Shown one piece after another: positions 43,701-52,925 of a stretch of DNA of 59,499 nt; positions within the stretch are counted from its first letter, which is position 1; every line of letters begins with the position of its first letter. This DNA comes from an uncultured Bacteroidales bacterium (GTDB lineage Bacteria > Bacteroidota > Bacteroidia > Bacteroidales > Bacteroidaceae). The position numbers were made by a program, and so were the translations under genes. The stretch lies in the NCBI GenBank assembly GCA_902801425.1, contig CADCIQ010000003.1, positions 1 through 59,499 of the forward strand. Reading direction: 5' to 3'. A model generated the notes under the pieces. It saw only the letters and a program-made list of their open reading frames with translations. It did not search any database and was not told the origin of the DNA.

Positions 43701-46700
43701 GACGTTGAGCCTTATATCTGGAACAGAATATATGGTGCAGGTTCATATGGTACGGTAGATGGAAACTCTAAGGTTCATATCGAAGGTGGTAATCTTGGAT
43801 ACAATGTCTTCGGTGGTGGTTTAGGTGATGCTTCTACCGATACTCCAGAGACAGGTGCTGTAAATGGTACATACGCTAATGTATTGGGTAATACATATGT
43901 CACTATTGACGGTGGTTCCTGGATTTGGTATGCCATGGCAGATATAGATGGAAACATCACGACTTGGGATAGAATCACAACCAAATTAACGACTCCTTTT
44001 GAGACATGGAGAAACATGCCAGAGGCAGATCGTATGGCTATGATAAAAAATTATGTTGACAACAGATTCTTTAACAAGAATGAGGATGGATATAAATTTG
44101 CAATAAACTATAATATATATGGTGGTGGTAGAGCAGCTTGCTATGTTGGTTCAGACGGAGCTAATACGGGTAAATCTACCGTCATAATAAACCACTCTCC
44201 ATTGACAGACGATGTGAAGTTTGAAGGCAAGACATATAATCTTCTTGACCCAAATACTGCTGCAGGTTGTTGCTGGTATTCATCAGTTGATAATGTCAGA
44301 AATCCTCAGTTCTCAGTCTTTGGTGCTGGATATGGTATGAACACAAAGGTGAAGAATACAGAGGTGTATGCTCAGCCAGGAGCAAAACTTGATGCTATGG
44401 GTAATCCTCTCGAAGAAAACAAATACGTAAACCAACAGGCAGACTATTCAAAGTATGAAGAATTTGAGCAGACTATATACGATAGTTATCAGTCTGTTGA
44501 TGATGACACGAGAAGGAAACTATATGGCATGGGTGAGAATACCAATGATTCTCGCACATATCTTCGTTATCGTGCAAGTCAGTTAGCTTGGTCTATGGGT
44601 GCTCCAGCTTTCACATTCATGGACATTCATGGTGGCGGTTTCAGTGGCTATGTAACTGGCAACACAAAGGTTGTAACTGATTGTCAGCTCTATTGCCGAA
44701 GCGTATTCGGTGGTGGTATCGGCTCAAAACCAGGAGAAGAGAATACAACACCTACTGGTAAAGAGACATACGGACAAGTTGCAGGCAATACCGACGTAAA
44801 GATTCATGGTGGTATTATCTCAATGAACGTCTTCGGTGGTGGTGCAGGTATTGAGCCATACGCAGTAGGCGGTAAGGATATTGTTTTCCCTGACATGGCA
44901 CTTGTTAAGGGCAAGACAAACGTTGATGTATATGGTGAGTCATACAAGATTGGTGACAGGGATGTAGAACGTACTCTTATCTTCGGTAGTGTATATGGTG
45001 GTGGCGACGTTGCCAATGTAGGAACACCTTCTTCTGTTTCTCCTGCAAAACTTACAGGAACAGAGTCTTCATATACCACAAAGGTTAGCATTAAGGGCGC
45101 AAGCGTGATGTCTGCAGTATTTGCTGGTGGTAACGGCCGTTATAAGTCATCACATTATGACTACACGAAGATAGGTGCTGTATATGGAAATGCAGGTTTG
45201 TTCGTAGATAAGGCAGACAAGGCTTATCCTTATGAATCAAATACTGCCGCTCCTTCTACCCCAGTCATTCCATATCTCTGGAACCGTGCATATGGTGGTG
45301 GAAACAAGGGTGTCATCTACGGTAATACACTTGTGAAGATTAATAATGGCTATTTCTCTGATGATGTATTTGCCGGAGGTTTGGGCGATGCAACAAGAGA
45401 AACTTCTGCGGATGTTACAGGAAACACTAATCTTATTGTGAATGGCGGTGAAGCTAAGTTGACCTCTCTTTGGCAGCCAGAGCTTCGTGCATGGGCAGCT
45501 GCAACAAAGAATGCGACTAACAATCATCTGTACTCTCCACAGTATGACCCAGAGAAACGTAAGTTCAAGGTGAACCATAACATGTATGGTGGTGGAAACC
45601 TCGCTTGCGTAGTTCGTGGCAACTCTTATATAACAATGACCAAGGGCATGCTCAATGAACAGGAAACAGTATCTGCAACTGCAAACCCAGAAGGTGGTTT
45701 CTTTGCTACCAAGGAATGGAAAGAGGTGTACTACAAGACTGGTTCTCCATACTTCTGTATCTTCGGTGGAGGTTATGGTAATCAGACCTATATCAATGGC
45801 AATACTTACGTAAATGTAAGCATGGAAGAGAATGGCAGCGTTCACATTGATGACATCGAAGACCGTGTAGAGGGTAAAGAGTATCTGCACTTCATTCCTG
45901 GACAGTCTGTTATGGATATCGTTGGTGGTGGCTACGAAGGCAAGGTTATAGGTGAGACCTATGTGAATATTGGTGGTGGCACCTTTGCTCGTCGTGTGTT
46001 TGGCGGTGGTCAGTACAACTCTGTCCAAAAATCAAATGTCAATATCCTTTCTATAGACTGTGAGGATGTATTTGGTGGCGGTATGATGGGCGATATCGAA
46101 AAGACGGTAAATGTCAATGTTGGCGTTGATAACTCCGCTGCCCATGAAAAAATACATATTCACGGAAATGTGTATGGTGGTAACGATGTGGCTGGATATG
46201 TAAACCTAAAGGATAAGGATGAGGCTGGTTCAACCGTGTTCAAAGACAATGGCGGTGAAGGCATAAATGTAATAATCCGTAGTGGTCACATCTATGGTAA
46301 TGTATATGGAGCTGGTAATGGTGACTATCTCTATGCTCTTGACAAGACTGGTCAGATTAATGCACCAACGGTTAATGAGTATTATAGGTCAGAAAGAAAT
46401 GTATATGACCTCGTATTTACCGTACCAATGCGTAGTACAATCGCAGCTTCCGCATCTAATGCGACTGATGCACAGAAGATTGTGAATCTCAGTTCATGGC
46501 GTCCACTCACCAATAAAGTAACTGTGGATATTGCAGGTAAGAGTGCATCTTCAAAGCCTGATATTCGTGGAAATGTATATGGTGGTGGAAACTCTGCTAC
46601 AGTAGTAAAGACAGATGACAATAGTCATGTGACGCTTAATGTTGGTAGTAATATTCAGCTTGGCGGTCTCTTCCTTGGCTGTGATGGTGAGCAATTGTTT

Positions 46701-49700
46701 ACCCAGACAGAGACAAAGGACTATATGAGAGCCATTAAGGATATTGATGGTATTAATCTTAATGATGAGATTAACTGGAATAATGCAGCAAATAAGAATA
46801 TCGCAAATATTTATGTTCCTGCTGATGACAATGACCGTCCTAAGGCATATCCACACATTCTTGACCTTTATTTCCAGCCTGTGGCAATGTCAATTCGTCC
46901 AAGGATCAAATGGTGTGTTGATGCTGCGGGGAATGAACATCCTGAAAATCTGAAAAATACCACTATCGGCTCATTTGTATGTGGAGGCAATAGAGGTAAT
47001 ATGGATGTTGTTCCTGATAATGATGGTAATGCCGTAAGGATTGAATTCCCTGAAGGACTTACCATTACCGATAAGATCGTTGGCGGCTGTTTCAATGCCA
47101 ACTACATTCAGAACAAGACTATCACCGTTGATCACGTTGGTGGTTATCTGCTTGGAGAAAGCCGTACAATTTCCCCAATGATAGATCTTACAGTTAAGTG
47201 TAAGTTTGCACCAAGCAAGGTAGAGAAATCAGGTAAGACATACTACGAAGGTGGTAACGTATATGGTGGTTGCTATCAGTCTGGCGTCATCGTTGGTGAT
47301 GTGAAGATTGACTATCGAAGTAACTCCCTCAATGGTCTTGACGAGAATCTTCTCGCTGTATCTAACGAGAATGACATCGCAGCTTGTAACATATATGGTG
47401 CAGGCTACGGTGAGAGCAGTTATGTATATGGTGACATTAATGTGCTTTATTCAAATCTGGTTCCATGGAGAGCTAATAATGGCACAACTGCTAATAACGT
47501 ATTTGGTGGAGGCCAGAAAGGCAATGTCATTGGTAATACCGATATCCGAATACTAAATGGTAAGGTTTTGGGTTCTGTTACTGGTGGTTCCTACGCTGGT
47601 TACCTCTGGGGCTCTGCTCAGGTGCTTGTAGGTTATCCTTCATATTATCTGTGCACGAAGAGTGCGAAATATGATGTTCTTCGTGCGGATAATGCAACAG
47701 CAAACCTTAATCTGAATAATACATATTATAATGCAAACGGTCAGTCTTATACAACTCCTACAATCAAACAGTCACTCTATATCATGGCTGGCGATATAGT
47801 TTCCGAACAGGTGTTCGATGCTATCAAGGCTAAGGAAGAGTCACAAGTTATTGGTGCATTTGGGGAGAGAATCACGACTGCGCCTTCATATTCAAATGGT
47901 TGGAATGATGTTAATATTCAGATAGGTGTTGCTGTATATGGCGGCGGTTATTCAACAGCTGCAAGTGGTACTTCATTGAACAATACAACAGTATTAAGAT
48001 ATACGGATAAGTATAACAATGTTGATATGAAGTATAGCGGTGCCAAGGAAGGAAACTGCAACTATGCTAATGGTATTGACATTGATGATGTTGAAACTGT
48101 AATCAACTATGGTGGTAATACTACTATGCTGATAGCTGATGATCCTTCATACGGAGCAGAGCATATCACTATATCTCCACAAACCATGAAGGTTGCATCT
48201 GGACTTGCTGATAATGCAGACTTGTTCCAGAAGTACTATATGGCTACCGATAACAACTATCATTTTATCTCTGTTGAAGGAAAGTACTTCAAGAATGGTC
48301 CTTGGCCTGCTGATATTAAAGGTGCTGAGTTCTATGAGGCTGATACAGAGGGTGGTATCTTTGGTGACGGTCACTTGTCATACACAGAGGGTTTCCGTAA
48401 CTGTGAACTCTCTGGCTATGGATATGCAAGCCATAGCATAAGTGCTGGTAAGATTCTAAATACCTTCCAGCGTATGGATATGCTTCGTCTGAAGGACAAC
48501 TGTATAAAACTGCTTGGAGCTCGTGACTATGCTACAAGTTCAACGGATGTTACTCCTTATTCAATATCACGTGTGGCTGAAATTCAGATGGTAAGTTCAC
48601 TTGATGGTGATCAGCCTTTGACAGTAAGAAAGGATAAGATTAATGGTGAAGATGATCCTACCGACCCATTCCTTTTCGGCTACAAGAAGCGTAACTATCT
48701 TGGTCTTTCAAATAATATCCGTTATGTGGGTGCAATTAAGACCAATGATGATTTCGCTACTGCAAAGTGGCATGGCAAGGATGGACTGCTTGGTCAGGAT
48801 GAATATGCAGGTTTGTCTTATCAGGATGTAAAGATTGATTATCTCAAATATCATCAGTACAAAGCTGGCATCGTTGACAAATCTGGTGCGGCAAAGAACG
48901 AAATTAAGTATCAGAAGCGTAATGAGGGAACTGCTCGTAACCTCATTGGTATCGCGTCTGGCTATGCTTTAAGAATACGTAACGTACAGGAAAAATATAA
49001 TAGTAAGGGTAAACTTACTGAGTCTCCTTTCTACGGTCCAATCGTGGGTGTTGCCGAAATTCGTCTTGTCAATGTTGATCCTGATGAAGCCGGTGGATAT
49101 GTCTATGCAGATGACCGTCATGATGTACAAGAGAACCTTCTTAGCAAGGATTACAGAAGGTCTCTTCTGAGAACTGGTAACTTCGTCTTCCCATACGTTG
49201 AGAACCCTGATATGTTTGTCGTTGACGACTGCTTCCCCAACGGTTGGGAGCAGAACAAAATTGACGGCAAACAAAACAGTTCCCACTACTGGTATCTTAC
49301 TGGTTACCATTTCTATCTGAATGCGAACATATCTGCATTTACATATAATAGCGCAGATAACGCAATGGAATTTGAGTCTAATAGCGAAATCAACGAGAAT
49401 GATGTTGAAGTTCTCAAAGGACTTGTTCCAATTCCAGAAGAGAAACTATCTGTAATTAGTTGGTCATTGCGTAGCGATCATCCAACTACATTCGAAAGTG
49501 ATCTTGAAAAGCGTAACTATGAAGATGACGCAAAGGATCACTCTGGATATTATCTTAAGGATAAGTATAAACTCTATGTCGGTATTTCAGATAAGGCGAA
49601 ATATTCAGATGACGAGGTTCATTATGAATTGCCAATGAAATTTGATTCTTCTATAACAAAGGGCACAATACTTCCAGGTGAAATCACATCTGATATTTCA

Positions 49701-52700
49701 CGACTATCATTTAAACTCGTAGATAATGCAGATAACACTTCTAATAAGTACTACGAGGCTCATCTGGAGAAGCCGACAAAGGCAACACTTGTACTTAGAG
49801 CACCTGCTTTCAGGTCTGATGGTAATGGTGGCTATGTTACCGATAATACAAAGATGGCAATGTCTGTCTTCTATTATTATGACGAAGGTGAATATAAACC
49901 AACCGGATCAAAACTTACCGCAGGTACGGCATATTACTTCAGAAATGTTGACACTGGTGAATATGAAAAGTTCTATGATGGAAATAGTTTCCTGAACAAT
50001 GTCTATACAAAGAGCGACAACCAATATTCAGAGCCTCTGTCAATAGATAAGATTAAACCAACTACAAGTAATGTTTACTATATAGATGTGGAGCGTAGTT
50101 ACACCTACACAATCTATCTGAATATCAGGTACATCCAGGGACCTTCTCCAGAGGGTAACATTACTATTGCTAATTGTGCGCTTCCTGGCGAGTATATCAA
50201 AGTGGATGCAAGTACTGTTACTATATCTGCAGACCAGTCAATGAGACCACAGAACTTCTATTGGCGTATAGGTAAGCTCAATGCGGAAGGTACAGCCTTT
50301 AAGGACGATTCTCCTTGGAAAAAGGAAGACGTAAATGATTCTTCTAAGGGGTATCAGACTTGGCAGTTTAATACTGAAGCAACAGGTATCTTTGCCGAGT
50401 GCGAGTTTGAGTATGATGATCAAGGAAAAAAACGCCCAGATATTCTCTATGTTCCAGCATACTATTATATGAATGGATATGGAGTGCAGTATGGTTTCTC
50501 TTCAAGAGAAAGTCGTAATAATGAAGAGGATGACGAGTATGTATTCTATCCTATCGATATAAAGAAGGATGAAACAACAGGCAAGATCCTTGACCGTCTG
50601 GAGGTTCATAACTTCCACATGATGGACTCTCACGATGTCGATATCAATCTTCGTCTTGACGAGGCTGTTGAGCGTGCAAAGGACGAACCTGATGCTCAGC
50701 CACGTATCTATATTGGTGACGAAGCCGATATTAAGGCATTCGAAAAGTTTGTCAGCACCAACAAGTATCATGGAGCTCATGCTCAGTTCATTTTGCTTAA
50801 TGACTTGGTATTGCCTCCTGATTATATTGCTCCTGAAGTATTTGAGGGTACATTGCATGGTGACGGCCATGTGATTACAGAGGGCAGACTGTTTAGAAAG
50901 AATAAAGGAAATATCTACAACCTTGGTTACGTGAACGGACAGATTGCCAGAACTAACGAAGGCAAGTATCACTGTTGCTTTGAGAGCAAATACCAGAAGG
51001 TTTATGACATTGACGGCAATGATGTGCCATATACAGCAGATGACTTCAAGTATGGTAAGGTGGCATACGACCTTAACCAATATAATATGAAGAAGGCTGC
51101 CGGTGATACTACATACACCTACGTAAAGGATTACTATCGCAATGGTGATTTCCAGTATGCACGTATTGATGATGAGACTCTTGGTGTCACATCTGGCGTT
51201 ACATATCTGCGTAAGGGTAATGAGGTAGCAGCCAACCAGTCTGTTCCATATTATCATAAGAAAGGTTATACAGCTCACAATATGAAACATACAGCTGATG
51301 TTCGTTCTAAGGGTGATTATTGTGAGCCTCTGTTTGAGAGCAAGGGTATGAACGACTATCGTTACTTCGGACAGAACCTTCAGGCTGAACCTGCGTTGTA
51401 TCCATCCACAATCACATCTCATAATGTGACAGCGGCATTGAACCGCGTATGGTGTACAGACGGCTATTATGGCAATAAGCAGGCAGATAAGTTCTACTAT
51501 AATGCTGCTATCCATAATGACAGCTATATGGACACATACGTTCTCAATCCAAAGACTACGGCGGTGAACTTTAATGTTTCAGATGATAATGCTTCCGTAT
51601 TCCATGGCTTTGGTACAGCCGATGAAGTAACAAGAAACCTCTTGGTATATACGGCAAAGAACGACAAATCTAAGGCCAATGAGGCTGTAGATGTTGTTTC
51701 TAAGTCACTTGCATATACGAATGAAACACCAGAGGGCGCTATCAGAGGTCATCATGTAATTTACAATGGTAGCTATAAGGTTTCAATGCTTCATCTTGTA
51801 GATAAGCAGACATTCAATGCACCTATCGCATTTACCGTAACAGGCAGGTCATGGTATGTTCGTAATCCTGAGACTGAGACAGGCTATGTAGAGAAGGTTG
51901 GTGCTGCATGGGAAAGTATCTGTCTGCCGTTCGCACCAAATAAGTCAACGCTCTCTGAGGGCATTCAGATGTACAAAGAGAGTAATGGTGCTGCTGACGC
52001 CTTCATAAAGAATATTACGTTCTTCTATGGAACACCTGCAGCAGGAACATCTGTAGCTAAAGACAACAACACACTACGTCATCACTATTGGTTCCGTGAA
52101 TTCAAGTCAGTTTCTGGAAATATGGCAACATTCAGTCGTCCTGAGAATTCTATCTCTAAGGGTGGTTTTGCTGCTAATACTCCATATATCGTCAGCTTCC
52201 CTGGAAGCAGATATTACGAGTTTGACATGACTGGTCAGACTATCACATTTGAGAAGACCAAGAATGCAAGTATTGCTGTCACAGACGATGCTGTTGCTGC
52301 GGCTACTACCGGAAAGCCATACCATGTGGCATTTACCAATGAAGAGGCTTCTGCAAGTAAGTATGCTATCACAATTGGTGAGACTGGCGATAATCAGGGC
52401 ATGAAGTTCGAGAAGAATCAGCCAATCTATGCTTTCCGTGGCTATATGACCCAAGGTAATGTAATAGGTGCTAAGGCTAATAGCTTAACTCTTGATGATG
52501 ATGTAATATATATAAGTACAGATATCAGGAACATAGAGAGTCTGGATGAAAACGAGAATACTACTGATGTAGCAGGTGAGTATCTCCGTGTATATGATGC
52601 AGGAAACCACGCTATCGGTGTTGAAAGCTCATACGACACGAAGCTTACAATCTACACCTCTGCTGGTCAGATAGCTCGAATTCTTGATGTCCGTGCAGGT

Positions 52701-52769
52701 ACAAGCAAGTACAGCGGCTTTGCATCTGGCATCTATATCATTGGTCAGAAGAAACTCTCTGTCAAGTAA
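37734..52769 (+). CDS. Giant (5011-residue) secreted repeat protein, putative adhesin
   Basis: A signal peptide (about residues 1-31, ending TTQATWAQ) is followed by two related GLUG-like beta-helix domains (about 36-240 and 460-660: YYVLDADIDLGAHYWNPIG and YYRITADIDLSKAIWTPIG, each with GHTVRN/GHTVKN). From about residue 1250 to 3450 there are several dozen repeats of the form VYGGGYG or VFGGGxG followed by a Thr/Val-rich strand and NTxVxIxGG, indicating a long beta-solenoid. The C-terminal end (LTIYTSAGQIARILDVRAG...GIYIIGQKKLSVK) is a Por/T9SS-like sorting tail. Likely exported by T9SS to the surface for adhesion or matrix binding. It is the last gene of the fimbrillin operon. The frame is intact over 15 kb. 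Confidence 0.85.
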   Translation: MKRLITFNFHFSIFSILMFLFVFTTQATWAQSGEWKDYAANGYASGDGSKDNPYVIKTAAQLAFMAKEVASTDKISKEKYYVLDADIDLGAHYWNPIGVDSPGNRRFYGKFDGKGHTVKNLKVQWVYNGWTTAGLFGRVQGESKDWARISNLLIDGANIAKKADNKNITGNNGCSIGILAGEVRQYSEISNIIVKNSVNSDGGSPFEVGNSAAVRIGGVIGNTEKDKDDNPGVYRIFNLAAENVKIEYPNMKYNSSSTDSYVGGIIGRFRQKKADDSKNIFAENLFSDVTINYVSNAKITCGSVLANKDGVAEANHWYYTKPVPGVTNYGENKGISFASSFNNLANSFVSKMNEPDMPYWIYTQASGFKFLKGTLSNVHESTHLLNAHEFTFTTTGSYTYEWYVEGVKQSSTTNKATLPTKSVEQTGKVVLKSGTEKIMEANFVIPAEIYGVEDHLYANSYAGGNGTPESPYIISNDIQLAKLALDVSNGQNTNKYYRITADIDLSKAIWTPIGSYVYDTNKTFKGSLDGVGHTVRNMQFDWYSTKNAESFFGLFSTIDGGTVRNLIIDNAHGTYSNNSDIVNSRLVGILAGGVRENSSIQNIIIRKSEITGASTTFNQNGKWLVIGGAIGKIINNNNNYKFENIAANVKIDLRSLNVTNQDRVNVGGVIAECQNNVKTCVNNLYAQNTIDVPSVCQVVGSVIGKQYANLVQSSLYYTNNSVLNQGTQKALNEFAVPFCNANNNYIKSKKLQDFSSWYFNKTDNQFYFDKLNTELSIDKKSMVVVTASTWGMNGSENYNWFISEDSITWKKSDLSTTKILTLPYEGNVKYVYAEVADGSSRSKGMKISTFIKADAFLTKTNGTYGVNLTNSLWNDDNQYLEVSYQWKENDSVIPGATSDTYTPSGANKKVSCHIILSSGEYTILDKTLFSATVVFLKPDGGDDNNSGLDDQHPVKTWQKAYSLLNVKASWDENKIVLIGKSNREATCDQNNGNKGFSITNTLKGNDVTETYAEWKKKVDASGLAKAVTITGKYNGIDYNAIIEAYEDGNNGKGYIGLFGDTRFENITFNHDSRAQHSSYIFCQYHNLEMGEGIQMTGFKNNAPGYGTIDGARTSSFQIYGGLNNDKRFRTDSGVLDMAAMEAAMPHGKEGFSITLKSGHYSCITLAGRQSTSKQLNGLMGTPNMPIKCTITIDIDRAYNDEHNEFKADYDCGIVAASHEGPLYADMDIIIKSGYVARVVNGHMGNEKNFTFKYNGTNYRFPDNTYSGRANILIDPRDGAGNIDNSKVIITELYGGSTGRGYLSNTTIKNPFYGYSTVTINGGTFTILPENNEKKNMIFNGIFGSGAGGYNGIGDDEHHTMDEHIAYWSPDNKVVLYGPYEKARGKFVSVKCYNANDGSTEMVDPTKTKTTILIKDGIFGSQSQPIDGVYAGGSGFMSPSLFYENKVVPSIYGGNIYGEKGETVSSLTIDGGTFYCDHGIFAGGRGTSKYYSEGAYSGTPANYTELGKTYGDVKLEINGGTFNCDIFGGGYGAADAKLYDTSDYTTLENMARVYGKTTVTIDKYTVINGSVYGGGDMAAVENGTDDATDLTIGGNVVIHGDVFASGNGRRHKKNPSDEESLSPAYTYTRKENNEVGFIRGNARLTISGNPRIYGDIYGGGAYGSNVGNTTVTVDGGYFYRNIYGGGQGDLATMTKATIDGNATVTLSGAKAALDSKETTSFIGGLHTVYGGGYMVASVTGTASVNVTRGWAGSDIMETPMWANAYNPDENGEINPDRNFCVYGGGYGLDTSVGNTDININIDIDEDNVILASVGGSFAGEVKNNTSTTIKGMPILRSVYGGGYGTVNDKQDAAIVYGNTSLSIEGGKMYCNVYGGGKGIGAKNATYGNIARVYGSTSVTVTGTAAIYGNVYGGGDVANVGDDKVSVNYSIEPTQDKSSTYVNITGGNIFGQVFGGGYGRMKAEVKDYTQTGRVIGNTLVHVAKSEGDDGNDVEPYIWNRIYGAGSYGTVDGNSKVHIEGGNLGYNVFGGGLGDASTDTPETGAVNGTYANVLGNTYVTIDGGSWIWYAMADIDGNITTWDRITTKLTTPFETWRNMPEADRMAMIKNYVDNRFFNKNEDGYKFAINYNIYGGGRAACYVGSDGANTGKSTVIINHSPLTDDVKFEGKTYNLLDPNTAAGCCWYSSVDNVRNPQFSVFGAGYGMNTKVKNTEVYAQPGAKLDAMGNPLEENKYVNQQADYSKYEEFEQTIYDSYQSVDDDTRRKLYGMGENTNDSRTYLRYRASQLAWSMGAPAFTFMDIHGGGFSGYVTGNTKVVTDCQLYCRSVFGGGIGSKPGEENTTPTGKETYGQVAGNTDVKIHGGIISMNVFGGGAGIEPYAVGGKDIVFPDMALVKGKTNVDVYGESYKIGDRDVERTLIFGSVYGGGDVANVGTPSSVSPAKLTGTESSYTTKVSIKGASVMSAVFAGGNGRYKSSHYDYTKIGAVYGNAGLFVDKADKAYPYESNTAAPSTPVIPYLWNRAYGGGNKGVIYGNTLVKINNGYFSDDVFAGGLGDATRETSADVTGNTNLIVNGGEAKLTSLWQPELRAWAAATKNATNNHLYSPQYDPEKRKFKVNHNMYGGGNLACVVRGNSYITMTKGMLNEQETVSATANPEGGFFATKEWKEVYYKTGSPYFCIFGGGYGNQTYINGNTYVNVSMEENGSVHIDDIEDRVEGKEYLHFIPGQSVMDIVGGGYEGKVIGETYVNIGGGTFARRVFGGGQYNSVQKSNVNILSIDCEDVFGGGMMGDIEKTVNVNVGVDNSAAHEKIHIHGNVYGGNDVAGYVNLKDKDEAGSTVFKDNGGEGINVIIRSGHIYGNVYGAGNGDYLYALDKTGQINAPTVNEYYRSERNVYDLVFTVPMRSTIAASASNATDAQKIVNLSSWRPLTNKVTVDIAGKSASSKPDIRGNVYGGGNSATVVKTDDNSHVTLNVGSNIQLGGLFLGCDGEQLFTQTETKDYMRAIKDIDGINLNDEINWNNAANKNIANIYVPADDNDRPKAYPHILDLYFQPVAMSIRPRIKWCVDAAGNEHPENLKNTTIGSFVCGGNRGNMDVVPDNDGNAVRIEFPEGLTITDKIVGGCFNANYIQNKTITVDHVGGYLLGESRTISPMIDLTVKCKFAPSKVEKSGKTYYEGGNVYGGCYQSGVIVGDVKIDYRSNSLNGLDENLLAVSNENDIAACNIYGAGYGESSYVYGDINVLYSNLVPWRANNGTTANNVFGGGQKGNVIGNTDIRILNGKVLGSVTGGSYAGYLWGSAQVLVGYPSYYLCTKSAKYDVLRADNATANLNLNNTYYNANGQSYTTPTIKQSLYIMAGDIVSEQVFDAIKAKEESQVIGAFGERITTAPSYSNGWNDVNIQIGVAVYGGGYSTAASGTSLNNTTVLRYTDKYNNVDMKYSGAKEGNCNYANGIDIDDVETVINYGGNTTMLIADDPSYGAEHITISPQTMKVASGLADNADLFQKYYMATDNNYHFISVEGKYFKNGPWPADIKGAEFYEADTEGGIFGDGHLSYTEGFRNCELSGYGYASHSISAGKILNTFQRMDMLRLKDNCIKLLGARDYATSSTDVTPYSISRVAEIQMVSSLDGDQPLTVRKDKINGEDDPTDPFLFGYKKRNYLGLSNNIRYVGAIKTNDDFATAKWHGKDGLLGQDEYAGLSYQDVKIDYLKYHQYKAGIVDKSGAAKNEIKYQKRNEGTARNLIGIASGYALRIRNVQEKYNSKGKLTESPFYGPIVGVAEIRLVNVDPDEAGGYVYADDRHDVQENLLSKDYRRSLLRTGNFVFPYVENPDMFVVDDCFPNGWEQNKIDGKQNSSHYWYLTGYHFYLNANISAFTYNSADNAMEFESNSEINENDVEVLKGLVPIPEEKLSVISWSLRSDHPTTFESDLEKRNYEDDAKDHSGYYLKDKYKLYVGISDKAKYSDDEVHYELPMKFDSSITKGTILPGEITSDISRLSFKLVDNADNTSNKYYEAHLEKPTKATLVLRAPAFRSDGNGGYVTDNTKMAMSVFYYYDEGEYKPTGSKLTAGTAYYFRNVDTGEYEKFYDGNSFLNNVYTKSDNQYSEPLSIDKIKPTTSNVYYIDVERSYTYTIYLNIRYIQGPSPEGNITIANCALPGEYIKVDASTVTISADQSMRPQNFYWRIGKLNAEGTAFKDDSPWKKEDVNDSSKGYQTWQFNTEATGIFAECEFEYDDQGKKRPDILYVPAYYYMNGYGVQYGFSSRESRNNEEDDEYVFYPIDIKKDETTGKILDRLEVHNFHMMDSHDVDINLRLDEAVERAKDEPDAQPRIYIGDEADIKAFEKFVSTNKYHGAHAQFILLNDLVLPPDYIAPEVFEGTLHGDGHVITEGRLFRKNKGNIYNLGYVNGQIARTNEGKYHCCFESKYQKVYDIDGNDVPYTADDFKYGKVAYDLNQYNMKKAAGDTTYTYVKDYYRNGDFQYARIDDETLGVTSGVTYLRKGNEVAANQSVPYYHKKGYTAHNMKHTADVRSKGDYCEPLFESKGMNDYRYFGQNLQAEPALYPSTITSHNVTAALNRVWCTDGYYGNKQADKFYYNAAIHNDSYMDTYVLNPKTTAVNFNVSDDNASVFHGFGTADEVTRNLLVYTAKNDKSKANEAVDVVSKSLAYTNETPEGAIRGHHVIYNGSYKVSMLHLVDKQTFNAPIAFTVTGRSWYVRNPETETGYVEKVGAAWESICLPFAPNKSTLSEGIQMYKESNGAADAFIKNITFFYGTPAAGTSVAKDNNTLRHHYWFREFKSVSGNMATFSRPENSISKGGFAANTPYIVSFPGSRYYEFDMTGQTITFEKTKNASIAVTDDAVAAATTGKPYHVAFTNEEASASKYAITIGETGDNQGMKFEKNQPIYAFRGYMTQGNVIGAKANSLTLDDDVIYISTDIRNIESLDENENTTDVAGEYLRVYDAGNHAIGVESSYDTKLTIYTSAGQIARILDVRAGTSKYSGFASGIYIIGQKKLSVK

Positions 52770-52786
52770 TTTTCAGGGATATTTTA

Positions 52787-52824
52787 GAAAAAAAAGTGAA
52801 TAGCTTTTGCTGTTCACTTTTTTT
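52787..52824 (+). terminator. Terminator after the giant gene
   Basis: AAAAAAGTGAATAGC pairs with GCTGTTCACTTTTTT (one G-T pair) around a short TTTT loop, followed by a T-run. The right arm contains the -33 element of the pta promoter, so the two signals overlap. Confidence 0.8.
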
Positions 52825-52836
52825 TTGCTAACTTTG
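52806..52836 (+). promoter_or_regulatory. pta promoter
   Basis: TTTG at 52806-52809 and TAACTTTG at 52829-52836, 19 bases apart. The pta start is 90 bases downstream. Confidence 0.7.
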
Positions 52837-52925
52837 CAAAGAAATAGTCATACGACCAATAACCGTATGTTTCCTAACACAAAAGAAATAACTTATATAT
52901 TACATAAATCGTAAATCTTAAAACT

